DNA of 64,000 bases from Comamonas flocculans (GCF_007954405.1 NZ_CP042344.1:1860001-1924000), one strand, 5' to 3'; positions 42,025 to 52,500 are shown, numbered from the stretch's first letter. The notes: generated from the sequence alone by a model not told the origin. Translations and numbers: made by a program.

Positions 42025-44064
42025 ATGAAAATCCATCGCATTCTGACACCGCTGATCGCCGCATTGGCGCTCGCTTTCGCCCTTCCCGCCACCGCCCAGA
42101 ACGCTGCCGACGAGGTCTTGCTGACCATGCAAAAGGCCTTTCGCAAGGGCGACCGCGCGCAACTGGCCGCGCTGCTGCCGCAGGCCAGCGGCCATCCGCT
42201 TGAACCGTGGGCCGCGTACTGGGAGCTGCGCGCCCGCCTTGAAGAGGCGAGCGAGGACGAGGTGCAGGCCTTTTTCCGCCGCTGGCAGGGCAGCTACGTG
42301 GAAGACCGCTTGCGCAACGACTGGCTGCTGATCCTGGGCCAGCGGCGCGACTGGCAGCGCTTTGCCGACACCCTGCCCGCCTTCCGCATGCGCGACGACC
42401 GCGACGTGCGCTGCTATGCGCTGCTGGTGGAGCACCTGGAGGGCCACGCGCCCGCCGATGCCGGCGCGCAGGTGCTGGCCAACTGGCAGGCCCAGCGGCG
42501 CAGCAGCGACGGTTGCGCGCGCGCGGCCGCACAGCTGCTGGCCGATGGCCGGATCCGGCCGATCGACGTCTGGCGCAAGGCGCGCCTGGGCGCCGAAAGC
42601 AGCCGCGTGGCCCAGGCGCGCGAGGCGGTGCAGGTGGTCGCGCCCGAACTGCTGGCGCAAATGGGCCAGGCGCTGGCCGCGCCCACCAAATACCTGACAC
42701 TGGGCAGCGGCGGCAAGGGCACGGCGGCCAAGGGCAAGGGCGCCAAACGCAAGGTGGCGCCAGTGCACAGGGAGGCGCAGACGCAGCCGAGCGAACTCGT
42801 CACGCTCGCGCTGGTGCGCCTGGCGATGAGCAACTACACCGGCGCGGCGCGCCTGCTCGGTGATACCTGGAGTGGGCACCTGAGCGCCGAGCAGCGCAAC
42901 TGGGTCTGGGGCGCGATCGGCAGGCAGGCGGCGCTGTCGCTGTCCATGGATGCGATGGCCTACTTCGCCAAGGTCACGCGCGAAGCGGACCTGAGCGACG
43001 ACATGCTCGCCTGGAAGGCCCGCGCCGCGCTGCGCGCCGGCGACTGGAAGCAGGTGGCGCGCGGCATCGACGCCATGGACGAGGCCACGCGCGCCGACAG
43101 CACCTGGGTGTACTGGCGCGCGCGGGCCCTGCTGGCGGGCCAGCCCTCGCCCGAGGAGCGCGCGCGCGCCCAGGCCTTGTATGCCCGCATTGCCGGCACC
43201 AGCGGTTTCTATGAACAGCTCGCCTTGGAGGAAACCGGTGCGCACATCGCCGTGCCCGCGCCGCCCGCGCCCCCCACCGCCGAAGAAAAAGCCGCCGCGC
43301 GCGCCAACCCGGGGCTGAACCGGGGCCTGTACGCCATCCTGATCGGCCTGCGCGGCGAGGGGGTGCGCGAATGGAACTACAGCACCAATCTGCACACGCC
43401 CGGCGGCATGAACGACCGCGAACTGCTGGCGGCGGCCGAGTTCGCCTGTGCGCAAGAAGTCTGGGACCGCTGCATCAACACCAGCGAGCGCACCAAGGGG
43501 TTCATCGACGTGCGCCAGCGCTTTCCCATGCCGTTTCACGACGCGGTGCTGCGCCGCACCCGCGAGATCGGGCTGGACGCCGCCTACGTCTACGGCCTGG
43601 TGCGCCAGGAAAGCCGCTTCATCATGGACGCGCGCTCGCACGTCGGCGCCTCGGGCCTGATGCAGGTCATGCCCGCCACCGCGCGCTGGACGGCAAAAAA
43701 AATCGGGTTGGAAGGCTTCAGCACCGACCAGCTCAACGACCAGGACACCAACATCGCCATCGGCACCGCCTACCTCAAGCTGGCGCTGGACGACTTCGAC
43801 GATTCCCTGCCGCTGGCCGCCGCCGCCTACAACGCCGGGCCCGGGCGCCCGCGCGCCTGGCGCAACGGCCCGGTGCTGGAAGCGGCCATCTGGGCCGAGA
43901 ACGTGCCCTTCAATGAAACGCGCGACTACGTCAAGAAGGTGCTGGCCAATACGGTGAACTACGCGGCCATCCTCACCGGGCAGCCGCAGTCGCTGAAGGA
44001 GCGCTTGGGCAAGATCGGGCCGCGTGATGCGCAGCGGCCGGAGAGGGAGCCGGACTTGCCGTGA
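42025..44064 (+). CDS. slt: Soluble lytic murein transglycosylase
   Basis: A 679-residue periplasmic peptidoglycan lyase. The signal peptide (ALALAFALPATAQ) is cleaved near residue 25. A long alpha-solenoid of helical repeats fills residues 30-480. The C-terminal lysozyme-like domain has the catalytic Glu in RQESRF, ASGLMQVMPATARW and AYNAGPGR. It carries a Lys/Gly-rich insertion near residue 230 (GGKGTAAKGKGAKRK). The ATG at 42025 is the first that yields a signal peptide. Confidence 0.94.
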   Translation: MKIHRILTPLIAALALAFALPATAQNAADEVLLTMQKAFRKGDRAQLAALLPQASGHPLEPWAAYWELRARLEEASEDEVQAFFRRWQGSYVEDRLRNDWLLILGQRRDWQRFADTLPAFRMRDDRDVRCYALLVEHLEGHAPADAGAQVLANWQAQRRSSDGCARAAAQLLADGRIRPIDVWRKARLGAESSRVAQAREAVQVVAPELLAQMGQALAAPTKYLTLGSGGKGTAAKGKGAKRKVAPVHREAQTQPSELVTLALVRLAMSNYTGAARLLGDTWSGHLSAEQRNWVWGAIGRQAALSLSMDAMAYFAKVTREADLSDDMLAWKARAALRAGDWKQVARGIDAMDEATRADSTWVYWRARALLAGQPSPEERARAQALYARIAGTSGFYEQLALEETGAHIAVPAPPAPPTAEEKAAARANPGLNRGLYAILIGLRGEGVREWNYSTNLHTPGGMNDRELLAAAEFACAQEVWDRCINTSERTKGFIDVRQRFPMPFHDAVLRRTREIGLDAAYVYGLVRQESRFIMDARSHVGASGLMQVMPATARWTAKKIGLEGFSTDQLNDQDTNIAIGTAYLKLALDDFDDSLPLAAAAYNAGPGRPRAWRNGPVLEAAIWAENVPFNETRDYVKKVLANTVNYAAILTGQPQSLKERLGKIGPRDAQRPEREPDLP

Positions 44065-44298
44065 GGCGGGCCCGTGGCGGCTGTGGCCAGCAGGGGTTTT
44101 CGGGGGCCAAGCTTTCCAAGTACCAATCCCACGGGAATCGCAAATTTTTGTTAGACAGAGCGTCGATTGGTAACTCAAGTCAGGTGGTGTTATCTTAAAG
44201 TAACGATATTCGCCGCCGTGCACGAGTTGAGAGCGCGTGCATTTGCGGCTGTTGCTCGCTGGACTGGTGCGGATAGCCAATTGAAGCAAGGGAAAATC

Positions 44299-47200
44299 AT
44301 GAAAATTTCAGATGCGGGGTCATTGACGAAGAACAAACTGCGTCGTTGGTTGTCTTGCTTGTTCAAGAGGGGCGCCGTGCACGCTGCGTGGGGGCTGGCG
44401 CTGCTGGTTGCGCCGCTGGCGCATGCCGGGTTCACCAACGGCGGCTTCGAGACTGGCGACTTCACGGGCTGGACAGTCAAGAGCTATGAGCGCACTGCAC
44501 TGCTGGCCCAAGTACCGCCCCGGAACATAGCGGATCTCAATTTGGGCGCGGTGGCGGACAACGGGTTTACGCAAATCCTGACGGGTTCGTCCAGCGCACC
44601 CACCGCCGTGCCGAATGCCCCCACCATCGGTTACCCGCGATGGGGCAGCTATCTGGCCAGAGTGAACAACGTAGGGGACAAAAGCCCCAGCAGGCAGGCT
44701 AGTTCCATTGAGCAGACGGCTTTGATGACCCAGGCCGACGTAGACCCCATTGACCACAAAGTCCATGTGCGCTTTGGCATGGCCCCGGTGCTATTCAATC
44801 CCTCGGGTCATGCTCCTAACGATCAACCGTTCTTTTATGTCGAAGTCGTCAACGTCAACAAGAATGGCAGCGACAAGACGCTTTTCAGCACCTTCAACTA
44901 CGCCAATCAGCCCGGTGCCCCCTGGCAAGGTACTGTAGGGGGCTATCTCTGGACGGATTGGAGCGCTTTTGATATCGCCCCTGGCGAAGGTTTGCTGGAT
45001 CCCGGGGACACCGTTCGCATCATCGTTTTTGCATCCAATTGCTATGCGGGCGGGAACACGCATGAGGCGCGTGTCTATCTGGATTCCGTGGGCGCTTTCA
45101 TGGCGGGCCTGACGGTGGCCGCTACCGGCCCATCAACCACAAAGCCGAGCGAAAACATCACCTACACCTATAACTATGCCAACAACAGCGGTGTTTACGC
45201 TGCGGATGCCAAGGTGCGGGTGGCATTGCCGATTACGGAAGACAACAAGGTGACGTCCTACGTATCTACCAACGGAACGTGTACCGGCCCACACGCGGGT
45301 ACGGCTCCTCGGCAAAACTACCTGGAATGTGATGTGGGAAGCCTCAACAATGGCCAGACCGGCAGTTTTGAGGTGACTTATCTGGTGCCCGCGACTGCGG
45401 TTACCAGCGGCCCCAATGCGGTGCTGAACAATGGCGACTACAGCATCAGCGCGACGGACGTCAGCGCTTTCCAGGGGCCGATGGTGAAGACGGATATCGT
45501 GGGCTCAGGCACCACCATGACGGATTTGGCCGTGACCATCAGCAACGGTGGCGTGGTGTCTTATCTGCCCAACGACCTTGTGAACTACACCGTCACGGTG
45601 GAGAACAAGAGCGGCGCTACCGTGCCGGGCGACGTCAGTTGGACGCTCAAGGGTGTTGGTGCATGTGCCGACATCACTACGATGCCAGGAGGCGCAGCGT
45701 GCAGCGATGCGAGCGGCAATCCGGTGATCACCTTCAGCACCAGTTCGCTCGCCGCAGGCACTAGCGAGGTCTTTACCGTGACTGCTGTAGCGCAGACGGC
45801 GGGGACGCCGGTCAATGCGGTGGTCAGCGTCACGCCGAACGGCGCGACCGACAGCGATACGAGCAACAACACTGCTGGTACGAATACGCCAGTGAATGCA
45901 GCCCAGCAGGAGGTAACGGCAAATACAGGCGGCACCGGCTTGGGCCACATCTTGGCCGTGCCTGCTGCGCTGGCCTGCGGTGATGCCATCACGGCGTGCG
46001 ATGCCACGGGCACCACCAAGGCGGTGGGTGTGGGTGACGAGGTGCGCCTGACCCCCGTGGCCCATCCGGGTTCGCTGTTCACCGGCTGGACGGGGTGTAC
46101 CTCCGTTGTCGGCGATGTGTGTGTGGTGACGGTCGGCGCTACCGACGTGACCGCCACGGCGCAGTTCACCAAGGCCTATCTCGTCACGCCGACGCTGCTG
46201 ACCGGGGGTAGCATGACGCCCGCCGTGCCGAAGCAGGTGGTCGATGGCGGATCGACGGTCTACAACATCACGCCCGATGCGGGCAAGACGACCTACATCC
46301 TGCCGCCCCCGTCCGGCGCAGCCTGCTCCGGCACCCTCGACACCGGCGTCACGCCGAACACCTATACCGTCACCCCCGTGACCGCCGATTGCGGCTTCAC
46401 GGTGGCGTTCAGCGTCGAGGAGACGTCGTCGGTCACGGGCGGCAACGGCACCATCACCCCGCTGGGCGCCACCGGCCCGTTGGTTCCCGGCAGCAACAGC
46501 ACGGTGTACGCCCTGACGCCAGATGCCGGCTACACCCCGGTGGTGGACGGCACCTGCAAGGGAGTGTTCGACGGCGCCGCCAACACCTACACGGTGACCG
46601 ATGCCACCGCAGACTGCACGGTGATCGCCTCGTTCACCAACGATCCGGTCACGGTCACGTCCTCCACCTCGGGCGGGCACGGCGGCATTGACACCACCGG
46701 TACCATCAACCTGCCCAACGGCGGTTCGCGCACCTATACCTTCACGCCGGACGCGGGCTATTACCCGATGGTGACCGGCAACTGCCCGGGCACGCTGGTG
46801 GGCAATACCTACACCGTCAGCCCGGTCACGGCCAACTGCGCCTTCAACGTGACGTTCTCCAGCACCACCGTGGACATCACCGCCACGGTGACGGGCGGCG
46901 TAGGCACGCTCACGCCGCCGGGCACGACCACGGTGGCGCAGGGCGGCGGCCAGTCCTACACCGCAACGCCCGGCGGCGGCAGCGTGACGGTGTTCGAGGA
47001 CTCGTCCACCTGCCCCGGCGTGCGCTCGGGCAACGTCTACAACGTGACCGGCGCCACCGCCAACTGCTCGGTGAACGCGAAGTTCGTCGCCGCCGCTGCC
47101 GCCGTGACCGTGACCACGACCGTGCCCGGCGGCCACGGCACGGTGACCACGCCGGGCCAGGACGGGGCGGGCAACACGGTGCTGGCGATTGGCGACGTGC

Positions 47201-47457
47201 GCACGTGGACGGTCACGCCAGACACGGGCTACATCCCGCAGGTGCAGAGTTCCACCTGCGCGCCCGCTGGCACGCTCAGCACGACGGCGCCTTACACCTA
47301 TACGCTGACGGCCGCGGCCAACTGCGCGGTGACGTTCGCCTTCGCCCCCGTGGCGGGGGCAGCGTCCATCCCGACGCTGAGCGAATGGGGTCTGATCATC
47401 CTGTCTATCCTGATCGGTTTGTTCGTCTTGGGCATGCGTCGCCGCCGGATGATCTGA
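44299..47457 (+). CDS. Large IPTL-CTERM surface/secreted protein with DUF11 and bacterial repeat domains
   Basis: A 1052-residue extracytoplasmic protein. It has a basic N-region and signal peptide (ending PLAHA near residue 50) and a globular domain with GGFETGDFTGW. Two DUF11/CARDB-like domains follow (AADAKVRVALP, GVVSYLPNDLVNYTVTVENKSG). After these come about six to seven Gly/Thr-rich repeats of 65-75 residues carrying paired Cys (TPDAGY...C.G.L...YTVTPVTADCGF). The C-terminus is the IPTL sorting signal IPTLSEWGLIILSILIG followed by a RRRRM anchor. IPTL-CTERM proteins are thought to be processed by an exosortase-like system; none is in this window. A good GGGAAAA ribosome site lies before the ATG. 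Base composition is less GC-rich than the neighbours, which may indicate transfer. Confidence 0.85.
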   Translation: MKISDAGSLTKNKLRRWLSCLFKRGAVHAAWGLALLVAPLAHAGFTNGGFETGDFTGWTVKSYERTALLAQVPPRNIADLNLGAVADNGFTQILTGSSSAPTAVPNAPTIGYPRWGSYLARVNNVGDKSPSRQASSIEQTALMTQADVDPIDHKVHVRFGMAPVLFNPSGHAPNDQPFFYVEVVNVNKNGSDKTLFSTFNYANQPGAPWQGTVGGYLWTDWSAFDIAPGEGLLDPGDTVRIIVFASNCYAGGNTHEARVYLDSVGAFMAGLTVAATGPSTTKPSENITYTYNYANNSGVYAADAKVRVALPITEDNKVTSYVSTNGTCTGPHAGTAPRQNYLECDVGSLNNGQTGSFEVTYLVPATAVTSGPNAVLNNGDYSISATDVSAFQGPMVKTDIVGSGTTMTDLAVTISNGGVVSYLPNDLVNYTVTVENKSGATVPGDVSWTLKGVGACADITTMPGGAACSDASGNPVITFSTSSLAAGTSEVFTVTAVAQTAGTPVNAVVSVTPNGATDSDTSNNTAGTNTPVNAAQQEVTANTGGTGLGHILAVPAALACGDAITACDATGTTKAVGVGDEVRLTPVAHPGSLFTGWTGCTSVVGDVCVVTVGATDVTATAQFTKAYLVTPTLLTGGSMTPAVPKQVVDGGSTVYNITPDAGKTTYILPPPSGAACSGTLDTGVTPNTYTVTPVTADCGFTVAFSVEETSSVTGGNGTITPLGATGPLVPGSNSTVYALTPDAGYTPVVDGTCKGVFDGAANTYTVTDATADCTVIASFTNDPVTVTSSTSGGHGGIDTTGTINLPNGGSRTYTFTPDAGYYPMVTGNCPGTLVGNTYTVSPVTANCAFNVTFSSTTVDITATVTGGVGTLTPPGTTTVAQGGGQSYTATPGGGSVTVFEDSSTCPGVRSGNVYNVTGATANCSVNAKFVAAAAAVTVTTTVPGGHGTVTTPGQDGAGNTVLAIGDVRTWTVTPDTGYIPQVQSSTCAPAGTLSTTAPYTYTLTAAANCAVTFAFAPVAGAASIPTLSEWGLIILSILIGLFVLGMRRRRMI

Positions 47458-47496
47458 TGGTGTATGGACCAGTAGTGCTCCATATCGCTGCTGGGT

Positions 47497-47553
47497 TTTG
47501 ATGAAAACGGCTTGCAGCGCTTGTACATCAAGCGCTGCAAGCTATTGTTTTGT
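47497..47553. repeat. Interspersed palindromic repeat, copy 6, with a perfect stem
   Basis: Arms CTTGCAGCGCTT (47511-47522) and AAGCGCTGCAAG (47530-47541) are perfectly complementary with a 7-base loop, flanked by GATGAAAACGG and CTATTGTTTTG. Lying 54 bases after the IPTL gene and followed by a T-rich run, it may also act as a terminator. Confidence 0.8.
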
Positions 47554-47566
47554 GGTGAATTCGAGT

Positions 47567-48148
47567 ATGCATTGGTTTCGATCCTGTTTGCTGCTGGGTA
47601 TCGTCGCAGGAAGCCTTCATGGCATCGTGTCTACTGCGCAGCCGAAAGCGGGTGAACCTCTGCCCGCGCGCCAAGCCGGCCTGTGGGAGGTGACGCTGCG
47701 CAGCGATGATCTGCAGCTCAAACGCCGGGGCCAGGCCAAGGCGCAGCCGCAGACGGTGCGCATGTGTACCGATGCCAATGCCGAGCCGGTGATGCTGTTT
47801 GCCATCGTGCCAGGGCAGGAGAACTGCCGCGAAGTCACGACTACCCGCCGCAGTGCCGAGGCGGGCGGAGGCTGGGACATTCACAGCGTCTGCTTCGTGC
47901 ACGACAACCTGGTGGAGATGCGGATGCAACTGACCGGTGATTTGCGCACGGCCTATCAGGGATCGTTCAATGTCACCTTCCGCGATACGCCCATGAACAA
48001 TACCGGTCGCATGTTGTTTGAAGGCCGCAAATTGGGTGCTTGCCTGGCGCAGCAGCGCGCGGGGGACATGGTGCTGCCCAACGGCATCACGGTCAATGTG
48101 GTGGACGATCGCCGCCGCGCCGAAGCGCACGGCGAACATGGGCATTGA
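47567..48148 (+). CDS. DUF3617-type exported protein
   Basis: A 193-residue exported protein with a signal peptide (FRSCLLLGIVAGSLHGIVSTAQ). The body resembles DUF3617 proteins (GLWEVTLRSDDLQLK, a CTDANAE Cys, ENCREVTTTRRS, LTGDLRTAYQGSFNVTF). In-frame codons upstream run into the repeat at 47497, so the ATG at 47567 was taken even though no clear ribosome site precedes it. Function unknown. Confidence 0.72.
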   Translation: MHWFRSCLLLGIVAGSLHGIVSTAQPKAGEPLPARQAGLWEVTLRSDDLQLKRRGQAKAQPQTVRMCTDANAEPVMLFAIVPGQENCREVTTTRRSAEAGGGWDIHSVCFVHDNLVEMRMQLTGDLRTAYQGSFNVTFRDTPMNNTGRMLFEGRKLGACLAQQRAGDMVLPNGITVNVVDDRRRAEAHGEHGH

Positions 48149-48212
48149 CGGTCGGATGGGCCCTTTCGAGCCTCATCGGCAGCGGCGCTTCATGGCACCG
48201 TTGTTTTTCTAC

Positions 48213-48262
48213 TAAAACCGTAGCTGCAACCGCACGTCAACAAAGCGCAAAAGCCGCTTTTG
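48213..48262. repeat. Interspersed palindromic repeat, copy 7
   Basis: TAAAACCGTAGCTGCAACCGC, a spacer, then AAAGCGCAAAAGCCGCTTTTGA shows the family layout in reverse orientation. It lies between two convergent genes and may function as a terminator. Confidence 0.6.
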
Positions 48263-48273
48263 ACCAATCAAAT

Positions 48274-48957
48274 TCAGGGCCTGCCCCAGCGCCTGAGCAG
48301 ATTGTGGTAGACGCCGGTGAGCTGCACCAGCCGCATATCGTCCGGCGCCAGCAAGGGCGTGAATTGCTGCACGCTCTGATCCAGATCGAAGAGCAGGGTG
48401 CGTTCGGCTTCGTCCTGCACCAGGCTTTGCATCCAGAAGAACGAGGCCACGCGCGCGCCGCGCGTGACCGGGGTCACGCGGTGCAGGCTGCTCGACGGGT
48501 AGAGCACCATGTCGCCTGCGGGGAGCTTGACCTCCTGCACGCCAAACGGCCCTTCCACCTCCAGCACGCCGCCGTCGTATTCCTCGGGTTCGGCCAGGAA
48601 CAGCGTGGCCGAGAGGTCGGTGCGCATCTGCTCCTGGCTGCCGGGCAGGAACATCAAGGCGCTGTCGACGTGTGCGCCGTAGCTGCCGCCGCCCTGGTAG
48701 CGGTTGAACTTGGGCGGGTAGATGGTGCGCGGCAGCGCGGCGCTGATGAACAGCGGCGTGGCGGCCAGGCGCCGCAGGATCTGCTGGCCCAGGCGCACGG
48801 CCAGCTCGCTGCCGTCGGCAAGCTGCTCGTTGTGCTTGACGGCCTGGGCCAGCGTGCCGGCGGTGGCCGCGCCCGGCTGCCAGCTGGCGGCGTCCAGCTC
48901 CTGGCGCAGCTGCCGTACTTCGGTCTTGGCGAGCACGTGGTCTATGGTGATCAGCAT
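48274..48957 (-). CDS. PKHD-type Fe(II)/2-oxoglutarate hydroxylase (YbiX/PiuC-like)
   Basis: A 227-residue oxygenase with the iron-binding residues in GAHVDSA (His and Asp, about residues 96-98) and the distal His in [12 protein letters not shown], followed by the 2-oxoglutarate Arg. Such genes accompany Fiu/PiuA-type siderophore receptors, and one lies upstream here (50154-52454). The biochemical substrate is unknown. It overlaps the FMN oxidase gene by seven bases. Confidence 0.92.
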   Translation of the reverse strand: MLITIDHVLAKTEVRQLRQELDAASWQPGAATAGTLAQAVKHNEQLADGSELAVRLGQQILRRLAATPLFISAALPRTIYPPKFNRYQGGGSYGAHVDSALMFLPGSQEQMRTDLSATLFLAEPEEYDGGVLEVEGPFGVQEVKLPAGDMVLYPSSSLHRVTPVTRGARVASFFWMQSLVQDEAERTLLFDLDQSVQQFTPLLAPDDMRLVQLTGVYHNLLRRWGRP

Positions 48958-50063
48958 GGGGGTGCGGGCATCAGGGTTTCGGGAGTGATGTCGGACAGCT
49001 GCGCGCAGCCGGCCAGCGCCATGGTGGCCTGCAATTCCTCGCTCAGCAAGTGCAGCATGTGCGCCACGCCCAGCGCGCCGGCCACCGCCAGGGCGTAAAG
49101 CTGCAGCCGCCCGAGCAGCACGGCCTGCGCGCCCAGGGCCAGCGCCTTGAAGGCGTCGGCGCCGCTGCGCACGCCGCCGTCGAACAGCACGGGGTAGCCG
49201 GGCCCGACGGCCGCGCGCACCGCGGGCAGCAGGGCCAGGCTGGCGGGGCTGCCGTCCAGGCCGCGCCCGCCGTGGTTGGAGACGACGATGCCGGCCGCGC
49301 CGGCCTGCCTGAGCCGCTGCGCGTCTTCCGGGTGCAGCACGCCCTTGACCCAGACCGGCAGGCGGGTGTGCTCCAGCAGCCAGTGCAGGCTCTCCCAGGT
49401 GGGCGCGTGGCGCATCGCGCCCTGGAAGATGCGGCTTTCGCCTTCGGCCAAAGGGGTGGGGTCGGCTTGCGGGTAGCGCATCAGATTGGCGGCCACGCAT
49501 TCACGCGGCAGCACGAAGCCTGCGGCCAGCGCGCTGCGGCTGGCCATCTGCAGGCTGGCGTCCACCGTCAGCACGATGGCCTGGTAGCCCGCGGCTTCGG
49601 CGCGCGCCAGCAGGTCCAGGGTGTGGGCCGGCTCTGGCTGCAGGTAAAGCTGGAACCAGCGCTCGGGGCCGGCCGCCGCGGCAATGTCTTCCAGCGTGCA
49701 CGAGCTCAAGGTGCTGGCCACGAGGCAGGCGCCGGCAGCCTGGGCGGCGCGGGCGCTGGCAAGCTCCGCCTGCGGATGGGCCAGCAGCCCGTGGGCCACG
49801 GGGGCCAGCAGGAAGGGGTGGGGCAGGCTGGCGTGGTTGAGCGTGAGCCGGGTGTGCCCCGCGCGCACGTCGCGCAGCACGCGGGGCAGGATGGCCCAGT
49901 GCCCGAAGGCAGCGCGGTTGGCGCGGGCCGTGAGGTCTTCGCCGCTGCCCCCGGCGATGTACGCAAAATGGCCCGCAGGCAGAGCCTGGGGCGCAAGACG
50001 CTCGTAGTCGAGCGCGTTGGCTATGCCGGGCGGGATGCGCTCCGGCGTGGGCCTGACGGTCAT
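48951..50063 (-). CDS. FMN-dependent alpha-hydroxy acid oxidase/dehydrogenase
   Basis: A 370-residue TIM-barrel enzyme of the lactate/glycolate oxidase family. It has [32 protein letters not shown] and LTVDAS. The catalytic His is in [16 protein letters not shown], and the phosphate-binding block is [21 protein letters not shown]. The usual YY.GG is YIAGG. The gene overlaps the PKHD hydroxylase gene and lies 90 bases after the receptor gene, so it is likely in the iron-regulated unit. The exact substrate is unclear. Confidence 0.88.
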   Translation of the reverse strand: MTVRPTPERIPPGIANALDYERLAPQALPAGHFAYIAGGSGEDLTARANRAAFGHWAILPRVLRDVRAGHTRLTLNHASLPHPFLLAPVAHGLLAHPQAELASARAAQAAGACLVASTLSSCTLEDIAAAAGPERWFQLYLQPEPAHTLDLLARAEAAGYQAIVLTVDASLQMASRSALAAGFVLPRECVAANLMRYPQADPTPLAEGESRIFQGAMRHAPTWESLHWLLEHTRLPVWVKGVLHPEDAQRLRQAGAAGIVVSNHGGRGLDGSPASLALLPAVRAAVGPGYPVLFDGGVRSGADAFKALALGAQAVLLGRLQLYALAVAGALGVAHMLHLLSEELQATMALAGCAQLSDITPETLMPAPPC

Positions 50064-50153
50064 GTAAGCTGGGTGGGCATGTGCTTCAGGTGCGCGGTGC
50101 CGACCCCGGGGCGCTTCCCCACCAGGTCGTCGCCAGAGGGGTCGGCAAGTGCA

Positions 50154-52454
50154 TCAAAGCTCGATGTCCAGTGTCACGCGCAGGGCGCGCGCGTCGCCCT
50201 TGTAGAGGAAGAAGCCGCCGCGATAGACCGAGGTGTAGTAGTCCTTGTTGCCCGCGTTGAGCAGGTTCACGCGCAGCGCGGCATGCTTGTTGAAGCGGTA
50301 GCCGCCGAACACGTCGAACACCGTGAAGCCGGGCACCGGCTGGCTGCACATGCCGTTGGTGTAGGCCGCGCCGGTGTCGGGCTGGCCGCCGCAGCGGGCG
50401 CTGTCGTGGCGTGCGCGCGCGCCCAGGAAGAAGCCGGGCGTGAACTGGTACTTGCCCTGCAGCGAATAGCTGGTGTTGGCGAAGTTGGCCAGCGGCAGGC
50501 CGACGTTGCCTGGAATGATGGATTGCAGCACCTTGGACTTCATGAAGGACACGCCGGCCTGCACCGTGAACTTTGGCGTGATGTTGCCCACCAGGCCGAA
50601 CTCCACGCCGCGCACCCGGTTCTTGCCGGTATTGGTGCTGCCTTCGGTGGCGTACTCCTCGGTGGACAGCGCCTCCATCACGCCGGACTTGGTGGTCTGG
50701 AAGGCGGCGGCGGTGAAGAGCAGCTTGTCGTCCAGCAGGTTCCACTTGGTGCCGAGTTCGAAGTTCTGCGAACGCTCGGGCTTGGAATCCACATAGGCAC
50801 CGTTGACCAGCACGATGCCGCCGTAGCCGGCGTTGGTGCCTGCGTCCGGCTCGCCGCCGTTGACGTCCTGCGAGGTGGCGTAGCTGGCGTAGACCATGCC
50901 CTGCGGGCTGATCTTGTAGCTCAGGCCCAGGTGGCCGTTGAGCAGCGTGTCGTTGTAGCCGTAGTCGCCCGTCTGGTTGCCGGCATTGGCGCCGGAGTTG
51001 GCATGGCTCTGGATGGACAGCCGCAGCGCGTCGGCGCGCACGCCGCCGAAGGCCGTCCAGCGTTCGTTGATGTCCACCGTGTCCATCGCGTACAGCGAGG
51101 TGGTCTTGGCGTGCCAGTCCAGGTTCTTGCCCAGGCGCGACCAGCTGCGCCCGGCCAGGTTGGCCAGGTCACCGACCACCGAGCCGTCGGGGTTGAACAG
51201 GCAGTAGCCCGGGGCCGTGCCGTTGCGCCCCGTCACCTGGCAGTTGGTGGCCCCGCTGTTGCTTGCCTGGTAGGTGCCTTGCCGCACCTTGTGGTCGGTG
51301 TATTCGAAGCCGAAGATGAAGGAGTGGTCCATGTCGGCGATCACCGTGTCCCAGCGCAGGTTGTCCTGGTGATCGAAGTAGTCCACGTTCTGCCAGCGGC
51401 TGTGGCCCGAGTCCAGCGCGCCGTTGTTGGCGCCGGTCATCGCATAGGCGTTCCTGGAGGTGCCGTAGCGCGTCAGGCTGGTCAGACTGACGTCGGGCGA
51501 GAAGCGGTACTTGATGCGCCCGGTGACGGTGTCCACGTCCGAGCGCAGGAAGTCTTCCGACTGCGCATACACCGGCACGTTGGGCGTTGGCACGCGGTTG
51601 GGCACCGTGCCGGTGAGCCAGCCGCCCAGGTCGGGGCGGTCGTCGCGCGCGCGCAGGCCGTAGTAGTCCAGGGTGACGGAGAGGTCGTCGCTCGCCTGCC
51701 ACAGACCCGACAGCGCCAGGCCCTTGCGCTCGCGGCTGGAGGGTGAGCGCCCCGGCACGTCCTCGTCGCCGTACAGCACGTTGGCGCGCAGCGCGAACTG
51801 GTCGGTGAAGACATGGTTGGCGTCGGCCGTGCCGCGCAGGTACTTGCCACTGCCCAAGCCCAGCGAGAAGCGCGTGAAGTCGTAGTCCAGCGTGGGCTGC
51901 TTGGTGATGGCGTTGATCGCCCCGCCCGCGGTGCCGCGTCCGGCGAAGCTGGAGTCCGGACCCTTGGAAATTTCCACCTGCTCGATGGCAAAGCTCTCGC
52001 GCGTGGTCATGCCGGTGTCGCGCAGGCCGTCGACGAAGACATCGCTCTTGGCCGCCTGGCCGCGGATGAAATAGGTGTCGCCGAACATGTTGCCGTTCTC
52101 GCCCGTGCCCAGGGTGATGCCCGGCTGCGAGGTGAGGATCTGCTTGAGGTCGGTCTCGCCCGAATCGTCGATCGCCGTCTTGGTGATGACGGAGATGGTG
52201 GCCGGCGTCTCGGCCAGCGGCTTGGTGTGGCGCGTGTCGGCCGAAGTCTTGGCCTTGTAGGGCGCGCCCACTTCGGCGTTGGGATTGGGGTCTATCGCCT
52301 CCTCCTGCACCGTCACCGTCGGCAGGGTGCTGCCGGTGGCCGCCGCCTGTGCGTGGGCAGCCACCGGCAGCAGCGCCGCGGCGGACAGGCCCGCGGCCAT
52401 GCGGGTGGCAAGACGAAGACTGGAAGGGCGCAGGACGCGGGATCGTGTGGACAT
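50154..52454 (-). CDS. TonB-dependent catecholate siderophore receptor (Fiu-like)
   Basis: A 766-residue outer-membrane receptor. The signal peptide ends in VAAHAQA near residue 36. A TonB-box-like PTVTVQEE is followed by the plug domain (QILTSQPGITLGTGENGNMFGDTYFIRGQAAKSDVFVDGLRD). The barrel ends with the canonical C-terminal strand DARALRVTLDIEL. The plug and the adjacent PKHD hydroxylase gene match the fiu-ybiX pair of E. coli. A Fur-like box lies about 50 bases upstream of the start. Confidence 0.93.
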   Translation of the reverse strand: MSTRSRVLRPSSLRLATRMAAGLSAAALLPVAAHAQAAATGSTLPTVTVQEEAIDPNPNAEVGAPYKAKTSADTRHTKPLAETPATISVITKTAIDDSGETDLKQILTSQPGITLGTGENGNMFGDTYFIRGQAAKSDVFVDGLRDTGMTTRESFAIEQVEISKGPDSSFAGRGTAGGAINAITKQPTLDYDFTRFSLGLGSGKYLRGTADANHVFTDQFALRANVLYGDEDVPGRSPSSRERKGLALSGLWQASDDLSVTLDYYGLRARDDRPDLGGWLTGTVPNRVPTPNVPVYAQSEDFLRSDVDTVTGRIKYRFSPDVSLTSLTRYGTSRNAYAMTGANNGALDSGHSRWQNVDYFDHQDNLRWDTVIADMDHSFIFGFEYTDHKVRQGTYQASNSGATNCQVTGRNGTAPGYCLFNPDGSVVGDLANLAGRSWSRLGKNLDWHAKTTSLYAMDTVDINERWTAFGGVRADALRLSIQSHANSGANAGNQTGDYGYNDTLLNGHLGLSYKISPQGMVYASYATSQDVNGGEPDAGTNAGYGGIVLVNGAYVDSKPERSQNFELGTKWNLLDDKLLFTAAAFQTTKSGVMEALSTEEYATEGSTNTGKNRVRGVEFGLVGNITPKFTVQAGVSFMKSKVLQSIIPGNVGLPLANFANTSYSLQGKYQFTPGFFLGARARHDSARCGGQPDTGAAYTNGMCSQPVPGFTVFDVFGGYRFNKHAALRVNLLNAGNKDYYTSVYRGGFFLYKGDARALRVTLDIEL

Positions 52455-52500
52455 GGGAGGCTCGGGAAGGAAAAAATGCCAGTGGAAAGAGTGTGCGTAT

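Noticed and set aside
44134..44175. GGTAACTCAAGTCAGG upstream of the IPTL gene resembles the -10 half of the T3SS motif
   Set aside because: It has a mismatch (GTAAC, not GTTAC), and no GGAAC lies 15-16 bases upstream. The nearest GGAAT is about 31 bases away.
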